Of a stretch of DNA of 64,000 nt, positions 18,588 through 28,763 are shown one piece after another. Position 1 is the first letter of the stretch. Every line of letters starts with the position of its first letter. The notes beneath the pieces are model-generated. The model did no database searches, was not told the origin of the DNA, and worked only from the letters and a program-made list of their open reading frames with translations. The position numbers and the translations under genes were made by a program. The DNA lies in contig JAEYPF010000020.1 in NCBI GenBank assembly GCA_023411115.1, positions 21,260 to 85,259 of the forward strand, in the 5' to 3' direction. This stretch comes from Methanobacteriota archaeon (GTDB lineage Archaea; Methanobacteriota; Methanobacteria; Methanobacteriales; Methanobacteriaceae).

Positions 18588-18797
18588 TTGATAACAGTTA
18601 ATATAGCTCTGGATTATAAAAAGTGTGAAGGCTCAAAATGCGGGGCATGTGCATGTACATGCCCTACAAATGTTTTTACCCTTGAAGAAGGCAATGTATC
18701 AATAAAATCACCAGAATACTGTAAATTATGCGGTAACTGTTTGGAAATTTGTCCCTATGGAGCTATAAAAATAGATGAAGTGAATGGAAGTTTCTAA
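18588..18797 (+). CDS. 2[4Fe-4S] ferredoxin in the nif operon (first copy)
   Basis: 69 residues with two cluster motifs: CEGSKCGACACTCP (C-x4-C-x2-C-x3-CP, plus one extra Cys) and CKLCGNCLEICP. A likely low-potential electron carrier to NifH. The start is TTG at 18588, seven bases after GGAGGTG; an upstream TTG at 18573 has no site. It lies 20 bases after nifX. Direct donation to nitrogenase is inferred from position. Confidence 0.85.
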   Translation: MITVNIALDYKKCEGSKCGACACTCPTNVFTLEEGNVSIKSPEYCKLCGNCLEICPYGAIKIDEVNGSF

Positions 18798-18818
18798 ATT
18801 ACTGAATGAGGAGATAAA

Positions 18819-19007
18819 ATGGCTAAAGTGACAATTCATCAGGGGAAATGTGACGGTGCAGATTGTGGAGAATGTGTGGATGTTTGCTCTATGGAAGTCC
18901 TTATACTTGATGGAGAAATAATAACAGTACAGCGTCCAGAAGAATGCAGTCTATGTGAAATTTGCACAGATGTCTGCCCTAATGGAGCTATAGAGCTAGA
19001 AGAATAA
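18819..19007 (+). CDS. 2[4Fe-4S] ferredoxin in the nif operon (second copy)
   Basis: 62 residues with CDGADCGECVDVC (C-x4-C-x2-C-x3-C, the usual following Pro replaced by Ser) and CSLCEICTDVCP. It is a diverged tandem relative of the ferredoxin 21 bases upstream and is the last gene before a T-rich terminator. Two ferredoxins of slightly different composition may serve different steps, for example NifH reduction and NifB/NifEN maturation; this is inference. Confidence 0.85.
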   Translation: MAKVTIHQGKCDGADCGECVDVCSMEVLILDGEIITVQRPEECSLCEICTDVCPNGAIELEE

Positions 19008-19040
19008 CTAAACTTTATTTTTTTTATTAATCAACAATTT
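19008..19040 (+). terminator. T-rich terminator at the end of the nif operon
   Basis: A long T-run (TTTATTTTTTTTATTAAT) begins about ten bases after the last ferredoxin stop. Such U-tracts suffice for archaeal termination. No hairpin is needed or obvious. Confidence 0.5.
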
Positions 19041-19111
19041 TTTTATTGTATCTAAACAATATAATGATGTTACTATTTTATAGAAAGTTTAATTAATACA
19101 GGTGGTATTTC

Positions 19112-21061
19112 TTGAAAACAGTTGTTACAGCGTGTACTCGAGATTGTACAGGAGCATGCAGCATCATAGCAAGCGTAGAAAATGGAAAAGTTACTAAATT
19201 GCGCGGAAACAAAGGACATGATGTAACTGCAGGATTTTTATGTAAAAATACATCTCATTATCTTGATAATTATTTTTATAGCAAGAACAGAATTCTCCAT
19301 CCTCTTTTAAAAGAAAATGGGGAATGGAAAAGAATAAGCTGGGATGAAGCGCTGGATATTGCAGCTTCAAAGATTACTTCCGTTATTGAAAAGTATGGAA
19401 GTTCAGCAATTCTATATTATCAGGGATTTGGCGCCCGTACAGCCCTCCAGGCAATGAACAGGAGATTTTTTAATTTGCTCGGGGGAGTAACAACCACATA
19501 CGGTACAATATGTGGGGGAATAGGCCATACCGCCATGGAAATGGATTTTGGGGTTAAAATATCCCACGATCCCATTGATCATCTCAATAGTAATTTTATA
19601 ATTATCTGGGGAAGAAACCCTGCAGTAACAGACGTGCACCTATGGCGAATTTTAAAAAAAGCCAAGAGAAATGGAACCAAATTGGTGGTAATAGATCCTG
19701 TAAAAACAAAAACTGCAAAGCATGCTGATATATTTATTCAGCCGGCGCCAGGCTCAGACCATTATCTTGCAATGGCCCTTGCTAGAATCATTTTAGCAAA
19801 TGATCTAGTAGATCATGCTTTTATAGGAAATTATACCAAAAATTTCGGTTCATACAAACAAATACTGGATAATTATTCCCTCAAATATTTGGCCAATAAA
19901 TGTTGTATTGATGTTACAGAAATAGAAGAACTGGCATTTGCATATGCAAATGGTAAACCATCCAGTATCATCACAGGATGGGGGCTTCACAGATACATAC
20001 AGGGACATCTTGCTTTTCGCATGATCGATGCTCTTGTTGCTGTAACTGGAAATATTGGGGTTTCAGGAGGGGGTGTAAGCCAGGGATTTGAAGAATTTGA
20101 ATACTTTGATTTTTCTGTAGAACTGGAAGATCTTGGAAAAAACCAGAGAAAGCTTTCTATGCCTCAAATTGGTGAGGCTATCTTAAATACGGATAATCCT
20201 CCTATTAAACTCATATTTTTAGCTTCAGGAAACCCTGTCAATTTAAATCCTAACTCTTTGAAGGTTAAACAAGGTTTTAAAAGTGCAGATTTTGTTATTA
20301 TGATAGATCACTTCTTAAATGATACATCAGACAGTGCAGATCTATTCCTTCCTGCAACTACATATCTGGAAGAAGAAGACTTAATTGGGAGTTATGGCCA
20401 TAACTGGGTATCTCCAATAAATCCTGTAGTTCATCGTCAAGGAGAAGTAAAATCTGAATTTGAGATATTCCAACTTCTTGCAGAAAAATTGGGGGTCATT
20501 GATAAAATATCAGGAAGTGCTAAACATTGGCTTAAAAAACTGGCAGCGCCTATATTAAATCAGGGTATAAATTTTGAAGAATTACAGAAGTCTCCCCAGA
20601 GGATGATTCCCTCTTCTAAAATACCCTTCAGCGACAAGAAATTTAAAACAAAATCAGGATGTTTTGAGTTTATTGCAGAATTTTCACCCCAAAATACTGA
20701 TCTTAAAGAGTACCCATTAAAACTACTCTCGACAATGGCAGAAGACTTTGTAGGGTCTGTAATTCCAGAAAATGAAATGGAAGATGGATTTCTTGTTGTT
20801 CATGTTCATCCAGATATTTTAAGTGAAAAAAATCTGTCAGATGGAGATAAAGCACTACTTGAATCACCAGTTGGAAACCTTGTTGTTGAAGTAAAGGAAG
20901 ACAATGAAGTCAGAAAGGATTATATCCTTACCTATAAGGGAGGATGGTTAAAATATAATAAATGTATAAATGTTTTAACTCAGGATATGATCAGTGAAAT
21001 TGGAGAGGGAACTCCTTACTATGATACTAGAGTTAGAATAAAAAGATTTAGAGATATTTAA
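19112..21061 (+). CDS. Molybdopterin-dependent oxidoreductase, catalytic subunit
   Basis: 649 residues of the DMSO-reductase/formate-dehydrogenase superfamily. The N-terminus binds one [4Fe-4S] through C8-x3-C12-x3-C16-x27-C44. IIIWGRNPAVTDVH and PGSDHYLAMALA are Mo-bis-MGD-binding regions, and the C-terminus has the usual MGD-binding beta-barrel. Cys in GTICGGIG is a candidate Mo ligand. Start TTG follows AGGTGGT. No partner Fe-S or F420 subunit adjoins it, so it may use a soluble ferredoxin such as those just upstream. Substrate unknown; formate dehydrogenase FdhA and formylmethanofuran dehydrogenase B are alternatives but the fit is poor. Confidence 0.75.
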   Translation: MKTVVTACTRDCTGACSIIASVENGKVTKLRGNKGHDVTAGFLCKNTSHYLDNYFYSKNRILHPLLKENGEWKRISWDEALDIAASKITSVIEKYGSSAILYYQGFGARTALQAMNRRFFNLLGGVTTTYGTICGGIGHTAMEMDFGVKISHDPIDHLNSNFIIIWGRNPAVTDVHLWRILKKAKRNGTKLVVIDPVKTKTAKHADIFIQPAPGSDHYLAMALARIILANDLVDHAFIGNYTKNFGSYKQILDNYSLKYLANKCCIDVTEIEELAFAYANGKPSSIITGWGLHRYIQGHLAFRMIDALVAVTGNIGVSGGGVSQGFEEFEYFDFSVELEDLGKNQRKLSMPQIGEAILNTDNPPIKLIFLASGNPVNLNPNSLKVKQGFKSADFVIMIDHFLNDTSDSADLFLPATTYLEEEDLIGSYGHNWVSPINPVVHRQGEVKSEFEIFQLLAEKLGVIDKISGSAKHWLKKLAAPILNQGINFEELQKSPQRMIPSSKIPFSDKKFKTKSGCFEFIAEFSPQNTDLKEYPLKLLSTMAEDFVGSVIPENEMEDGFLVVHVHPDILSEKNLSDGDKALLESPVGNLVVEVKEDNEVRKDYILTYKGGWLKYNKCINVLTQDMISEIGEGTPYYDTRVRIKRFRDI

Positions 21062-21269
21062 CAGTCGGAAATTTAATATTATCTTCTTTTTTATTTAATT
21101 AGAATTATCTTGCCTATTTTTTTCATAAATAAAAGTTATTAGAATTTATTTTTTAAATTAATAACTTATTAATTTTATGATTAAATTTATCAAAAATTAT
21201 ATACATGTGATATTACAAAATAGAAGTTAACTATGTAATTACTTGCAAAAGTGGAAAGAGGGTTTAAAT

Positions 21270-22160
21270 ATGGATGAAATAGTAATGAAAGGAATGGGTT
21301 GGTTACGTGATCTCCCGGATAGGAGAGATTTGACACTGGACATCGAAAAAAATAAAAATAAAGGAATAAAAGACATGGTAAAAGGATTAGGCATTGCAGA
21401 ACCTGTTAGCGATGTTCAATCTAGTGTAGACTTGAGTAAAGACTGTTCTCCTATAGAAGACCAGATGCAGATTGGATCATGTACTGCAAATGCAGGAGTG
21501 GGAATGTTAGAATATTTCGAGCGCAAAGCCTTTGGTAAACACATAGATGCATCCAGATTGTTCCTGTACAAAGCCACAAGAAACTTGATGCAGGTTACTG
21601 GAGATACCGGTGCCTATCTCAGAAGTATGATGGGTGCTATGACAATATTTGGGGTTCCACCTGAAAAATACTGGCCTTATACAGACAAGAAACCTGATTT
21701 TGATAAGGAACCTCCTGCATTCTGCTATGGATTTGGAGAGAATTATAAGGCAGTTCAGTATGTCCGATTAGATCCCGAAGGTACACCTAAAGATGTGCTT
21801 TTAGATAGAATAAAAACAAATTTAGCTGCAGGGTTACCTTCTGTATTTGGGTTTACAGTTTATGATTCTATATGGCAGGCTAAAGATGGTAAAATTCCTT
21901 ATCCATGCGCTAATGAAAAAGTGGATGGAGGACACGCTATAGTGTCAGTAGGATACGATGACAGCCTCAAGATCAAGAATCCTGGATGTGATATAGAAAC
22001 TACTGGCGCATTCTTAATTCGTAATTCATGGGGAATTAAGTGGGGAAATAAAGGATACGGCTGGTTACCGTATGATTATGTGTTGAAAGGACTGGCAGAT
22101 GACTGGTGGACCATTCTTAGGGCCGAATGGATTGAAACAGGACAGTTCGGACTTGAGTGA
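21270..22160 (+). CDS. Papain-family (C1) cysteine protease
   Basis: 296 residues. Catalytic Cys in IGSCTANAGVGMLEY, with the oxyanion Gln in the preceding EDQMQ, catalytic His in DGGHAIVSVGYDD and Asn in LIRNSWGIKWGNKGYG. No signal peptide is seen, so it should act inside the cell, and there is only a short N-terminal segment before the protease domain. The ATG at 21270 follows AGAGGGT; a TTG at 21243 is less likely. The inhibitor gene 53 bases downstream is of the kind that targets this protease class. Confidence 0.88.
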   Translation: MDEIVMKGMGWLRDLPDRRDLTLDIEKNKNKGIKDMVKGLGIAEPVSDVQSSVDLSKDCSPIEDQMQIGSCTANAGVGMLEYFERKAFGKHIDASRLFLYKATRNLMQVTGDTGAYLRSMMGAMTIFGVPPEKYWPYTDKKPDFDKEPPAFCYGFGENYKAVQYVRLDPEGTPKDVLLDRIKTNLAAGLPSVFGFTVYDSIWQAKDGKIPYPCANEKVDGGHAIVSVGYDDSLKIKNPGCDIETTGAFLIRNSWGIKWGNKGYGWLPYDYVLKGLADDWWTILRAEWIETGQFGLE

Positions 22161-22213
22161 GGGCTTTAGATCCAATTTATTTTTTTTAATTAGAAAGTCC
22201 ATATAATATTATA

Positions 22214-22498
22214 ATGACTGAAGAAATGAAAGTGAAGTTAGGGAAGGAATTCGCCATATATCTGGAAGCTAATCCTACCACTGGCTATGACTGGGAAGCA
22301 GAATTTGATGAAAGCATTTTAAAATTAAAGGATAAATATTTTGAGCCAGATCTTCCTGCTGCAGTAGGTGGTGGAGGTAAAGATAAATTTGTATTTTTAC
22401 CTGTTAAAACTGGAAGAACAAATATACTAATGCTTTATAAACGACCGTGGGAAAACAAACCTTTAAAAGAAAAAGTATTTCAAATTTTTATAGGATAA
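22214..22498 (+). CDS. Chagasin-type (I42) cysteine protease inhibitor
   Basis: 94 residues with the three inhibitor loops of the chagasin/amoebiasin family in order: NPTTGYDW, GGGGKDKF and YKRPWENK. These loops block the active site of papain-like enzymes. There is no signal peptide, so it should stay in the cytoplasm with the C1 protease encoded just upstream on the same strand. The pair forms an enzyme-inhibitor unit; physical binding is inferred. Confidence 0.85.
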   Translation: MTEEMKVKLGKEFAIYLEANPTTGYDWEAEFDESILKLKDKYFEPDLPAAVGGGGKDKFVFLPVKTGRTNILMLYKRPWENKPLKEKVFQIFIG

Positions 22499-22534
22499 AA
22501 ACTTATTAAAATAAATTAAATGAAAGATTAAGAA

Positions 22535-23629
22535 TTATCTTTCCCTTTTACCTTCAATGAACTCATTCACCATTTCATACGCTTTTTCATCTATGAACTG
22601 CTCTGGTGGATGTTTCATTGTGTAAGCTGAAATTGAGGTTAGCTGACCGCCGATTCCACGATTAAGGGCCAGTTTGCAGCATCGAATCGCGTCTATAACA
22701 CATCCTGCAGAATTCGGCGAATCTTCCACACTGAGCCTTAATTCTATGTTCATGGGTACATCACCAAAGGTTTTACCTTCCATTCTAAGGAAACATAGCT
22801 TATTATCCTTTTGCCATGGAACATAATCACTTGGGCCGATGTGAATATCAGGATCATCAAGCCTTTCTGCAAGCACAGACTGCACTGCTTCTGTTTTTGA
22901 TTCTTTTTTTGAGTCAAGGCGATCTCTGTTTAACATGTTAAGGAAATCAGTGTTTCCTCCGGTATTCAACTGGTATGTCCGTTCTAATTTTACTCCCCTT
23001 TCGCGGAATAGATTAGCTAGTGTTCTGTGGGTAATTGTAGCGCCTATTTGGGCTTTTATGTCGTCTCCAATTGCAGGTATTCCCTTTTCTTCGAATTTTC
23101 TGGCCCATTCTGGATCACTTACAATGAAAACAGGCATGCTGTTTATAAATGCAACGCCGGCATCAAGGGCGCACTGTGCATAAAACCGTACTGCTTTTTC
23201 TGAGCCTACTGGAAGATAATTAACCAGTATTTCGGCCCCACTTTCCTTTAAAATGCTTACAATATCAGATTCTTCTTCATCAGCTACTACAAATGTATAA
23301 TCATCATCATATTTGCTCATGTGGGGAGCAACACCATCCAGAACGTGACCCATAGATACTTTAACTCCTATTTCTGGAATTTCAGGACAGAAAACTGTTG
23401 TACAGTTTGGTTTTGCAAAAATAGCTTCACTTACATCTTTACCTACCTTCCTTTTGTCTATATCGAAGGCAGCAACCACTTCTATGTCTGATGCAGCGTA
23501 ATCCCCAATTAATGGATGCATTAATCCAATGGCATCTTCTGGATCCTTATTTTTATAATAATGAATTCCCTGTATTAATGAACTTGCACAATTACCAAGT
23601 CCAATTATCGCTATTTTTATCTTCTCCAA
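22535..23629 (-). CDS. myo-Inositol-1-phosphate synthase
   Basis: About 364 residues. Converts glucose 6-phosphate to inositol 1-phosphate with NAD, for archaeal inositol phospholipids or di-inositol phosphate. Seen: Rossmann motif IAIIGLGNCASS, then IGDDIKAQIGATITHR and LNTGGNTDFLNML, all hallmarks of archaeal/actinobacterial MIPS. TTG at 23629 is preferred, since GAGGGTG lies upstream with spacing like the ferredoxin at 18588; GTG at 23638 is the alternative. Confidence 0.92.
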   Translation of the reverse strand: MEKIKIAIIGLGNCASSLIQGIHYYKNKDPEDAIGLMHPLIGDYAASDIEVVAAFDIDKRKVGKDVSEAIFAKPNCTTVFCPEIPEIGVKVSMGHVLDGVAPHMSKYDDDYTFVVADEEESDIVSILKESGAEILVNYLPVGSEKAVRFYAQCALDAGVAFINSMPVFIVSDPEWARKFEEKGIPAIGDDIKAQIGATITHRTLANLFRERGVKLERTYQLNTGGNTDFLNMLNRDRLDSKKESKTEAVQSVLAERLDDPDIHIGPSDYVPWQKDNKLCFLRMEGKTFGDVPMNIELRLSVEDSPNSAGCVIDAIRCCKLALNRGIGGQLTSISAYTMKHPPEQFIDEKAYEMVNEFIEGKRER

Positions 23630-23638
23630 ATATAACAC

Positions 23639-23963
23639 CCTCTAAAACACTATTAAAACTGCTGATGTGTTTATCAATATTATTTAAAATTAATATCAAA
23701 CTTTATTTTATTATTTATTCTTATTTTCTTCCTCAAATAATTAGATTCTCTTTAAAAAAGGTTTAGCTTTATTATATTATTAAATGTTTCGATCGACCTA
23801 TTGGTGATTATTAGAATTAATAACTATTTAAATTCAACTAAAAGAGTTATAAATATAAAAAATTTCAAACCAATATTTTTAAGCATTCAATATGGCTTTT
23901 ATACTTAAATAATTTTAATTTGAGAAATTTTAAATGCGTGAGAAATAAAGAGTATTTGAATAT
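23639..23963. other. AT-rich intergenic region
   Basis: Contains the upstream region of the minus-strand inositol-phosphate synthase gene. No gene, repeat or structured RNA is recognisable. Confidence 0.5.
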
Positions 23964-24401
23964 TTAATAAATTCCAAAACTCATAAGTCCCAGAAAACCA
24001 GCTGCTGTAAGAGCTGCACTCCATATAACAATTCCAATGCTCATCCAGATTAACAATGGTTTCTTTTCGGCCCCTAAGGCAATTCCTAGTGCAGCCCCAA
24101 TTGGTGCACCGAAAAGTAGCGGTGATAAGAATCCTAATCCCACTATACCATATTTATTCCAGATTCTATAATATCTGCTGTCTTTTAGATCTTTATTTTC
24201 GCCATAACGCCACTTTATGACTCTTTCTCGGATATTATCTCCAAGGGTTGAAACTAAAAAAGCAGCAAAGATAGCCCCTAAAGCTGATGCAGTTCCAATA
24301 ACTACTGGATTAAGATTAATGGCCAGTCCAAGTGGAATAGCTGCCCACAATTCTAAAATACCTGCTCCAAAAACCATTAATGTACCTATTATTACATCCA
24401 T
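23964..24401 (-). CDS. Small multidrug export family membrane protein (COG2426 type)
   Basis: 145 residues with about four membrane segments. The Gly-rich WAAIPLGLAINLNP and LLFGAPIGAALGIALGA stretches and the charged loop with IKWRYGENKDLKDSRYYR agree with the family annotated as small multi-drug export protein. Transport function is family-level annotation only. Single gene on the minus strand. Confidence 0.7.
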   Translation of the reverse strand: MDVIIGTLMVFGAGILELWAAIPLGLAINLNPVVIGTASALGAIFAAFLVSTLGDNIRERVIKWRYGENKDLKDSRYYRIWNKYGIVGLGFLSPLLFGAPIGAALGIALGAEKKPLLIWMSIGIVIWSAALTAAGFLGLMSFGIY

Positions 24402-24511
24402 TTTATAACCTGCAAAATTTGATTATAATCTGAATAGTAACTTGGTTTATTTAAAGTTCACTGAAAAAAAATAGAAATTTAAAAGGAGTTAAGAATTCAT
24501 TAAACCATTAT

Positions 24512-24814
24512 TTACAATTTCCGTTGTTTAAGTTCCTTATCTCGCGTGCAGTAGAAGTTGTATTTAACTCCAATCCCATATTCCTGTGCAAACGGACAGG
24601 TAGGGCACATGCATCCCCTTTCTTTATCAATACATTCTGCACTTTTTCCAAGTACACAGAAGAGCTTTTCTCCAGCTTTGCTAGCACATTCTGTATAGGT
24701 TGGGCAAATTGGACATATACAGTCTTCTTTCATTTTATTTATGGCAGTATTTTTATCTTCTTCAGACATTCCATCTAATTCATTGAGTTTTTCTTCAAAT
24801 TTGTCCATTTTCAT
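24512..24814 (-). CDS. Cys-rich DUF2769-like protein
   Basis: 100 residues. Cysteines occur in the pattern CICPICPTYTEC, FCVLG, C, CMCPTCPFAQEYG and FYC, typical of the DUF2769 family found in methanogens, which probably bind metal or an Fe-S cluster. No function is known. GGGAGTGA precedes the ATG. It lies 18 bases before the end of the neighbouring membrane-protein gene on the same strand, so the two may be cotranscribed. Confidence 0.7.
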   Translation of the reverse strand: MKMDKFEEKLNELDGMSEEDKNTAINKMKEDCICPICPTYTECASKAGEKLFCVLGKSAECIDKERGCMCPTCPFAQEYGIGVKYNFYCTRDKELKQRKL

Positions 24815-24832
24815 TCACTCCCAATAATATCT

Positions 24833-25789
24833 CTAAATCACGGCTATTGCCCAGTAAACAAATAGCCACCAAATCAATACAAGTATTGTTGTACTGACAA
24901 TGGGTATTTTTCCAAATTCCATTTTTGACATTTTAGAACTTACATGCCAGCTTAAAATAATCGCTATTACAAGTATTAAGCTGTTTACAAGCCCTACTAT
25001 GTTCAGGGGATCTTTGGACATGACATAGATCCATACAATGGCGGTTACAGCTATTCCAAACCACATCATTGGCCTGAACCATTTAAGCGCTTCACCAAAC
25101 TTCACAATTGTATCGGTGAGTTCAGGAGATTTCCTTGCCATTACCGTCATTACGAAAAGCACCATTATGGTTCCAAGAGCCAGTATAATACCAAAAAATT
25201 CTAAAAACAATGTAGTAACAGGTTTACCAAATATCTGCTCTTTAAGCAGGGGTATTACTATAAGAGCTTTGATGGATTCATCTGCAGGGAAAGATTCTAT
25301 ATTGCCAATTGCTATTGAATATTTACCTGTATTGTTTGCATTAAACACTTTGATGTAGTATGTTCCAGCAGGGACATTTTGGGTAAATTCTGGCCCTTGA
25401 AGGTAATAATCTCCTCCAAACTCCTCAAACATAGGTGTCCAGTTTGTATTTGTTCCATTAAGCAGAGCTATAGTTTTTCCAGAGGAATCGGTTATCTGTG
25501 CAGAGACGAAATCACCGCTAATACCTGGACTCTGGGGTACAAGGATATTAACGTACAATTTAAATGGTTTATCTGATGTTATTTTATAATAATCTGGTTG
25601 GCCGTTTAAATTCCCATAAAACGCCTGTGATATCTCTGGATTTTGCACTATAATAGGATTATTCATAGTGCTGTTTATACCTGCCTCTAATCGGGGCTGA
25701 TGCGCACTTACAACGCAAATAGACAAAAACAAAACAAGTATTATGATTAAAAACTTTAATCCGAGATTTAATTGTTTTTGACCAGTCAT
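24833..25789 (-). CDS. Secreted/membrane protein with N-terminal beta domain and C-terminal membrane region
   Basis: 318 residues. Signal peptide (FLIIILVLFLSICVVSA), an outside domain of about 150 residues resembling a pre-peptidase-type beta sandwich (YYKITSDKPFKLYVNILVP; GTYYIKVFNANNTGKYSIAIG), then four or more membrane segments. Similar proteins occur in methanogens without known role. Upstream gene order suggests its transcript continues into the DUF2769-like gene. Confidence 0.65.
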   Translation of the reverse strand: MTGQKQLNLGLKFLIIILVLFLSICVVSAHQPRLEAGINSTMNNPIIVQNPEISQAFYGNLNGQPDYYKITSDKPFKLYVNILVPQSPGISGDFVSAQITDSSGKTIALLNGTNTNWTPMFEEFGGDYYLQGPEFTQNVPAGTYYIKVFNANNTGKYSIAIGNIESFPADESIKALIVIPLLKEQIFGKPVTTLFLEFFGIILALGTIMVLFVMTVMARKSPELTDTIVKFGEALKWFRPMMWFGIAVTAIVWIYVMSKDPLNIVGLVNSLILVIAIILSWHVSSKMSKMEFGKIPIVSTTILVLIWWLFVYWAIAVI

Positions 25790-25949
25790 GCTATATTTTA
25801 TGTACTTAATATTAAATAAAAATTTCTAGTATATCTACGACTTATTCTATGGAATTAAATGCGCTCGAATTTTGGTTTTTAAATGGTTTTTAAGCTTAAA
25901 AAGAAATATCGTAAATTTTTTATAATATATTCTACATTTTAAATATTAT

Positions 25950-26489
25950 ATGTCTGAAATATCAAGCGTCGAAACAGCTATATTGGGCCTGCTTTATGAG
26001 CATCATCATTACGCATATAGGCTTGAAGAAATCATAGAAAAAAGATCAATGCGTAATTGGGCAGATTTAGAATTTTCATCCATAGATCCTGTTCTTAAAA
26101 GGCTCGAAGAGCTGAATTTAGTTAAAAGCGAAATGAGAGAAGACAAACCTTCTGTAAAGGTTTATTCAATAACAGATGAAGGCAGAACTGTCTTGATTGA
26201 AAAAATTAAGAAACTCATATCTGAAAAAAGCAGAGTAATTTATCCATTTGACCTGGGAATTGCAAATATAAACTTTTTAAGCCGTGAAGAAAAAATTTCA
26301 AGCCTTGAATTATATTTAAAATCTTTAGAAGAACGTATTGGATTTCTTGATAATTCAATAAAAGTACAGGAAAAAAATAATGTTCCATACAATTTTATTG
26401 CTATTTTTAGCCGATCAAGTGCCCTTTTGAAAGCTGAAAGGGAATGGGTAAAAGAGTTCATTAAAAAGATTGAAGAAAATGAAATATAA
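25950..26489 (+). CDS. PadR-family transcriptional regulator
   Basis: 179 residues: winged helix (AILGLLYEHHHYAYRLEEII; DPVLKRLEELNLV; YSITDEGR) plus a C-terminal helical dimerisation domain, as in PadR-s2 proteins. It has no ribosome-binding site, and TATAATATAT near 25921 lies about 25-30 bases before the ATG, so the mRNA is probably leaderless. It is a paralogue of the gene at 33598-34146. The target is unknown; the divergent membrane-protein gene at 25789 is the natural candidate. Confidence 0.82.
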   Translation: MSEISSVETAILGLLYEHHHYAYRLEEIIEKRSMRNWADLEFSSIDPVLKRLEELNLVKSEMREDKPSVKVYSITDEGRTVLIEKIKKLISEKSRVIYPFDLGIANINFLSREEKISSLELYLKSLEERIGFLDNSIKVQEKNNVPYNFIAIFSRSSALLKAEREWVKEFIKKIEENEI

Positions 26490-26674
26490 AGTGAATTTAA
26501 ACTAATAACATATTTAACTGGCTAATAACTCTTATTTTTAAAAATATAATTTTAATTTTATTTTGAAATTAAAATTAGGTTACTTATCACATCAAAACCT
26601 TTTTTTATTGCATATTCCATGCCCATAATATTGTCTAGATGCTTAAAAACAATTTTTTATTCAAAAATTAGAAG

Positions 26675-27232
26675 TTATATGTCTTTATCCTGCTCTGCAA
26701 TACAAAATCCACATACCGCACCAGGATTATTCTTTTGATTCTCTTTTACAGGGCATAAATAAATTCCATTTTCATATTTAACTTTAAAACCACCAGGAAA
26801 AGGAGTTCCAGGAGGATGGACCGCTTCTTCTAAAATAAAAGTTGTATAGATTGACATTATTTTGTAAATCTTAAAGAAATTAGGATCGAACCCTTCACCA
26901 GCATTTACTTGGATTTCCTGTTCATTTAAAAGATATACTGCTTCTTTAAGTTTTTCACAATCCACATGGCCTTTATATTCTTCTTTATCATCTTTAAGAA
27001 CTTTAAGTCTTGTAATAAATGCTTCGGTGTATGATTTAAGATACTCTTCCCTGTAGCTTCCCTGCACATATTTAGCATCTTCACTTAAAAAGATAGAAGC
27101 TTTCATTATATCAATTATACATATATTAGATGCCTCTATTTTTAAAATTGCCATCAATTGATTTTTATTTGATTCTTTAACTGAAGCAATATCTTTTAAC
27201 ATAGAAACCATTTGTTTATTTTTATCAATCAT
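26675..27232 (-). CDS. DUF2115 (UPF0305) family protein, copy 1
   Basis: 185 residues. The C-terminal signature HPPGTPFPGGFKVK, then LCPVKENQ and CGFC, marks the methanogen-specific DUF2115 family, whose cysteines suggest metal or Fe-S binding. Function unknown. The ATG at 27232 is used; a TTG at 27247 is possible. It is the last gene of the minus-strand metalloid-type cluster. A shorter paralogue lies at 46219-46677. Confidence 0.75.
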   Translation of the reverse strand: MIDKNKQMVSMLKDIASVKESNKNQLMAILKIEASNICIIDIMKASIFLSEDAKYVQGSYREEYLKSYTEAFITRLKVLKDDKEEYKGHVDCEKLKEAVYLLNEQEIQVNAGEGFDPNFFKIYKIMSIYTTFILEEAVHPPGTPFPGGFKVKYENGIYLCPVKENQKNNPGAVCGFCIAEQDKDI

Positions 27233-27254
27233 GAATATTTGCCACAAATTTCAC

Positions 27255-27374
27255 TTATGGCTCAGAGCTTCTTTTTGTATTTATTATATTAAAAATACTA
27301 CATTTGCTCCGTTTCTTCCTATCCTCTTCTACTGCTTTTTCAAATTCCTTTTCATGCTCCGGTGTTACTGGCAT
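27255..27374 (-). CDS. Possible small charged protein, maybe frameshifted at its start
   Basis: 39 codons beginning MPVTPEHEKEFEKAVEED and continuing with a basic stretch (RKKRSK). Just upstream, in a neighbouring frame, ISEPKGCGYGCQ ends in a stop that overlaps this start. Joined by a one-base shift the two would form a small protein with a CGYGC motif and a charged helix. The gap sits between two genes of the same strand, so such a protein would be part of the cluster. Evidence is codon pattern only. Confidence 0.3.
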   Translation of the reverse strand: MPVTPEHEKEFEKAVEEDRKKRSKCSIFNIINTKRSSEP

Positions 27375-27418
27375 CCATATCCACAACCTTTTGGTTCACT
27401 AATTCATAAAAGTGGGAT

Positions 27419-28741
<1,323 letters not shown>

Positions 28742-28763
28742 AAAATTTCCTCCAAATATTGTT

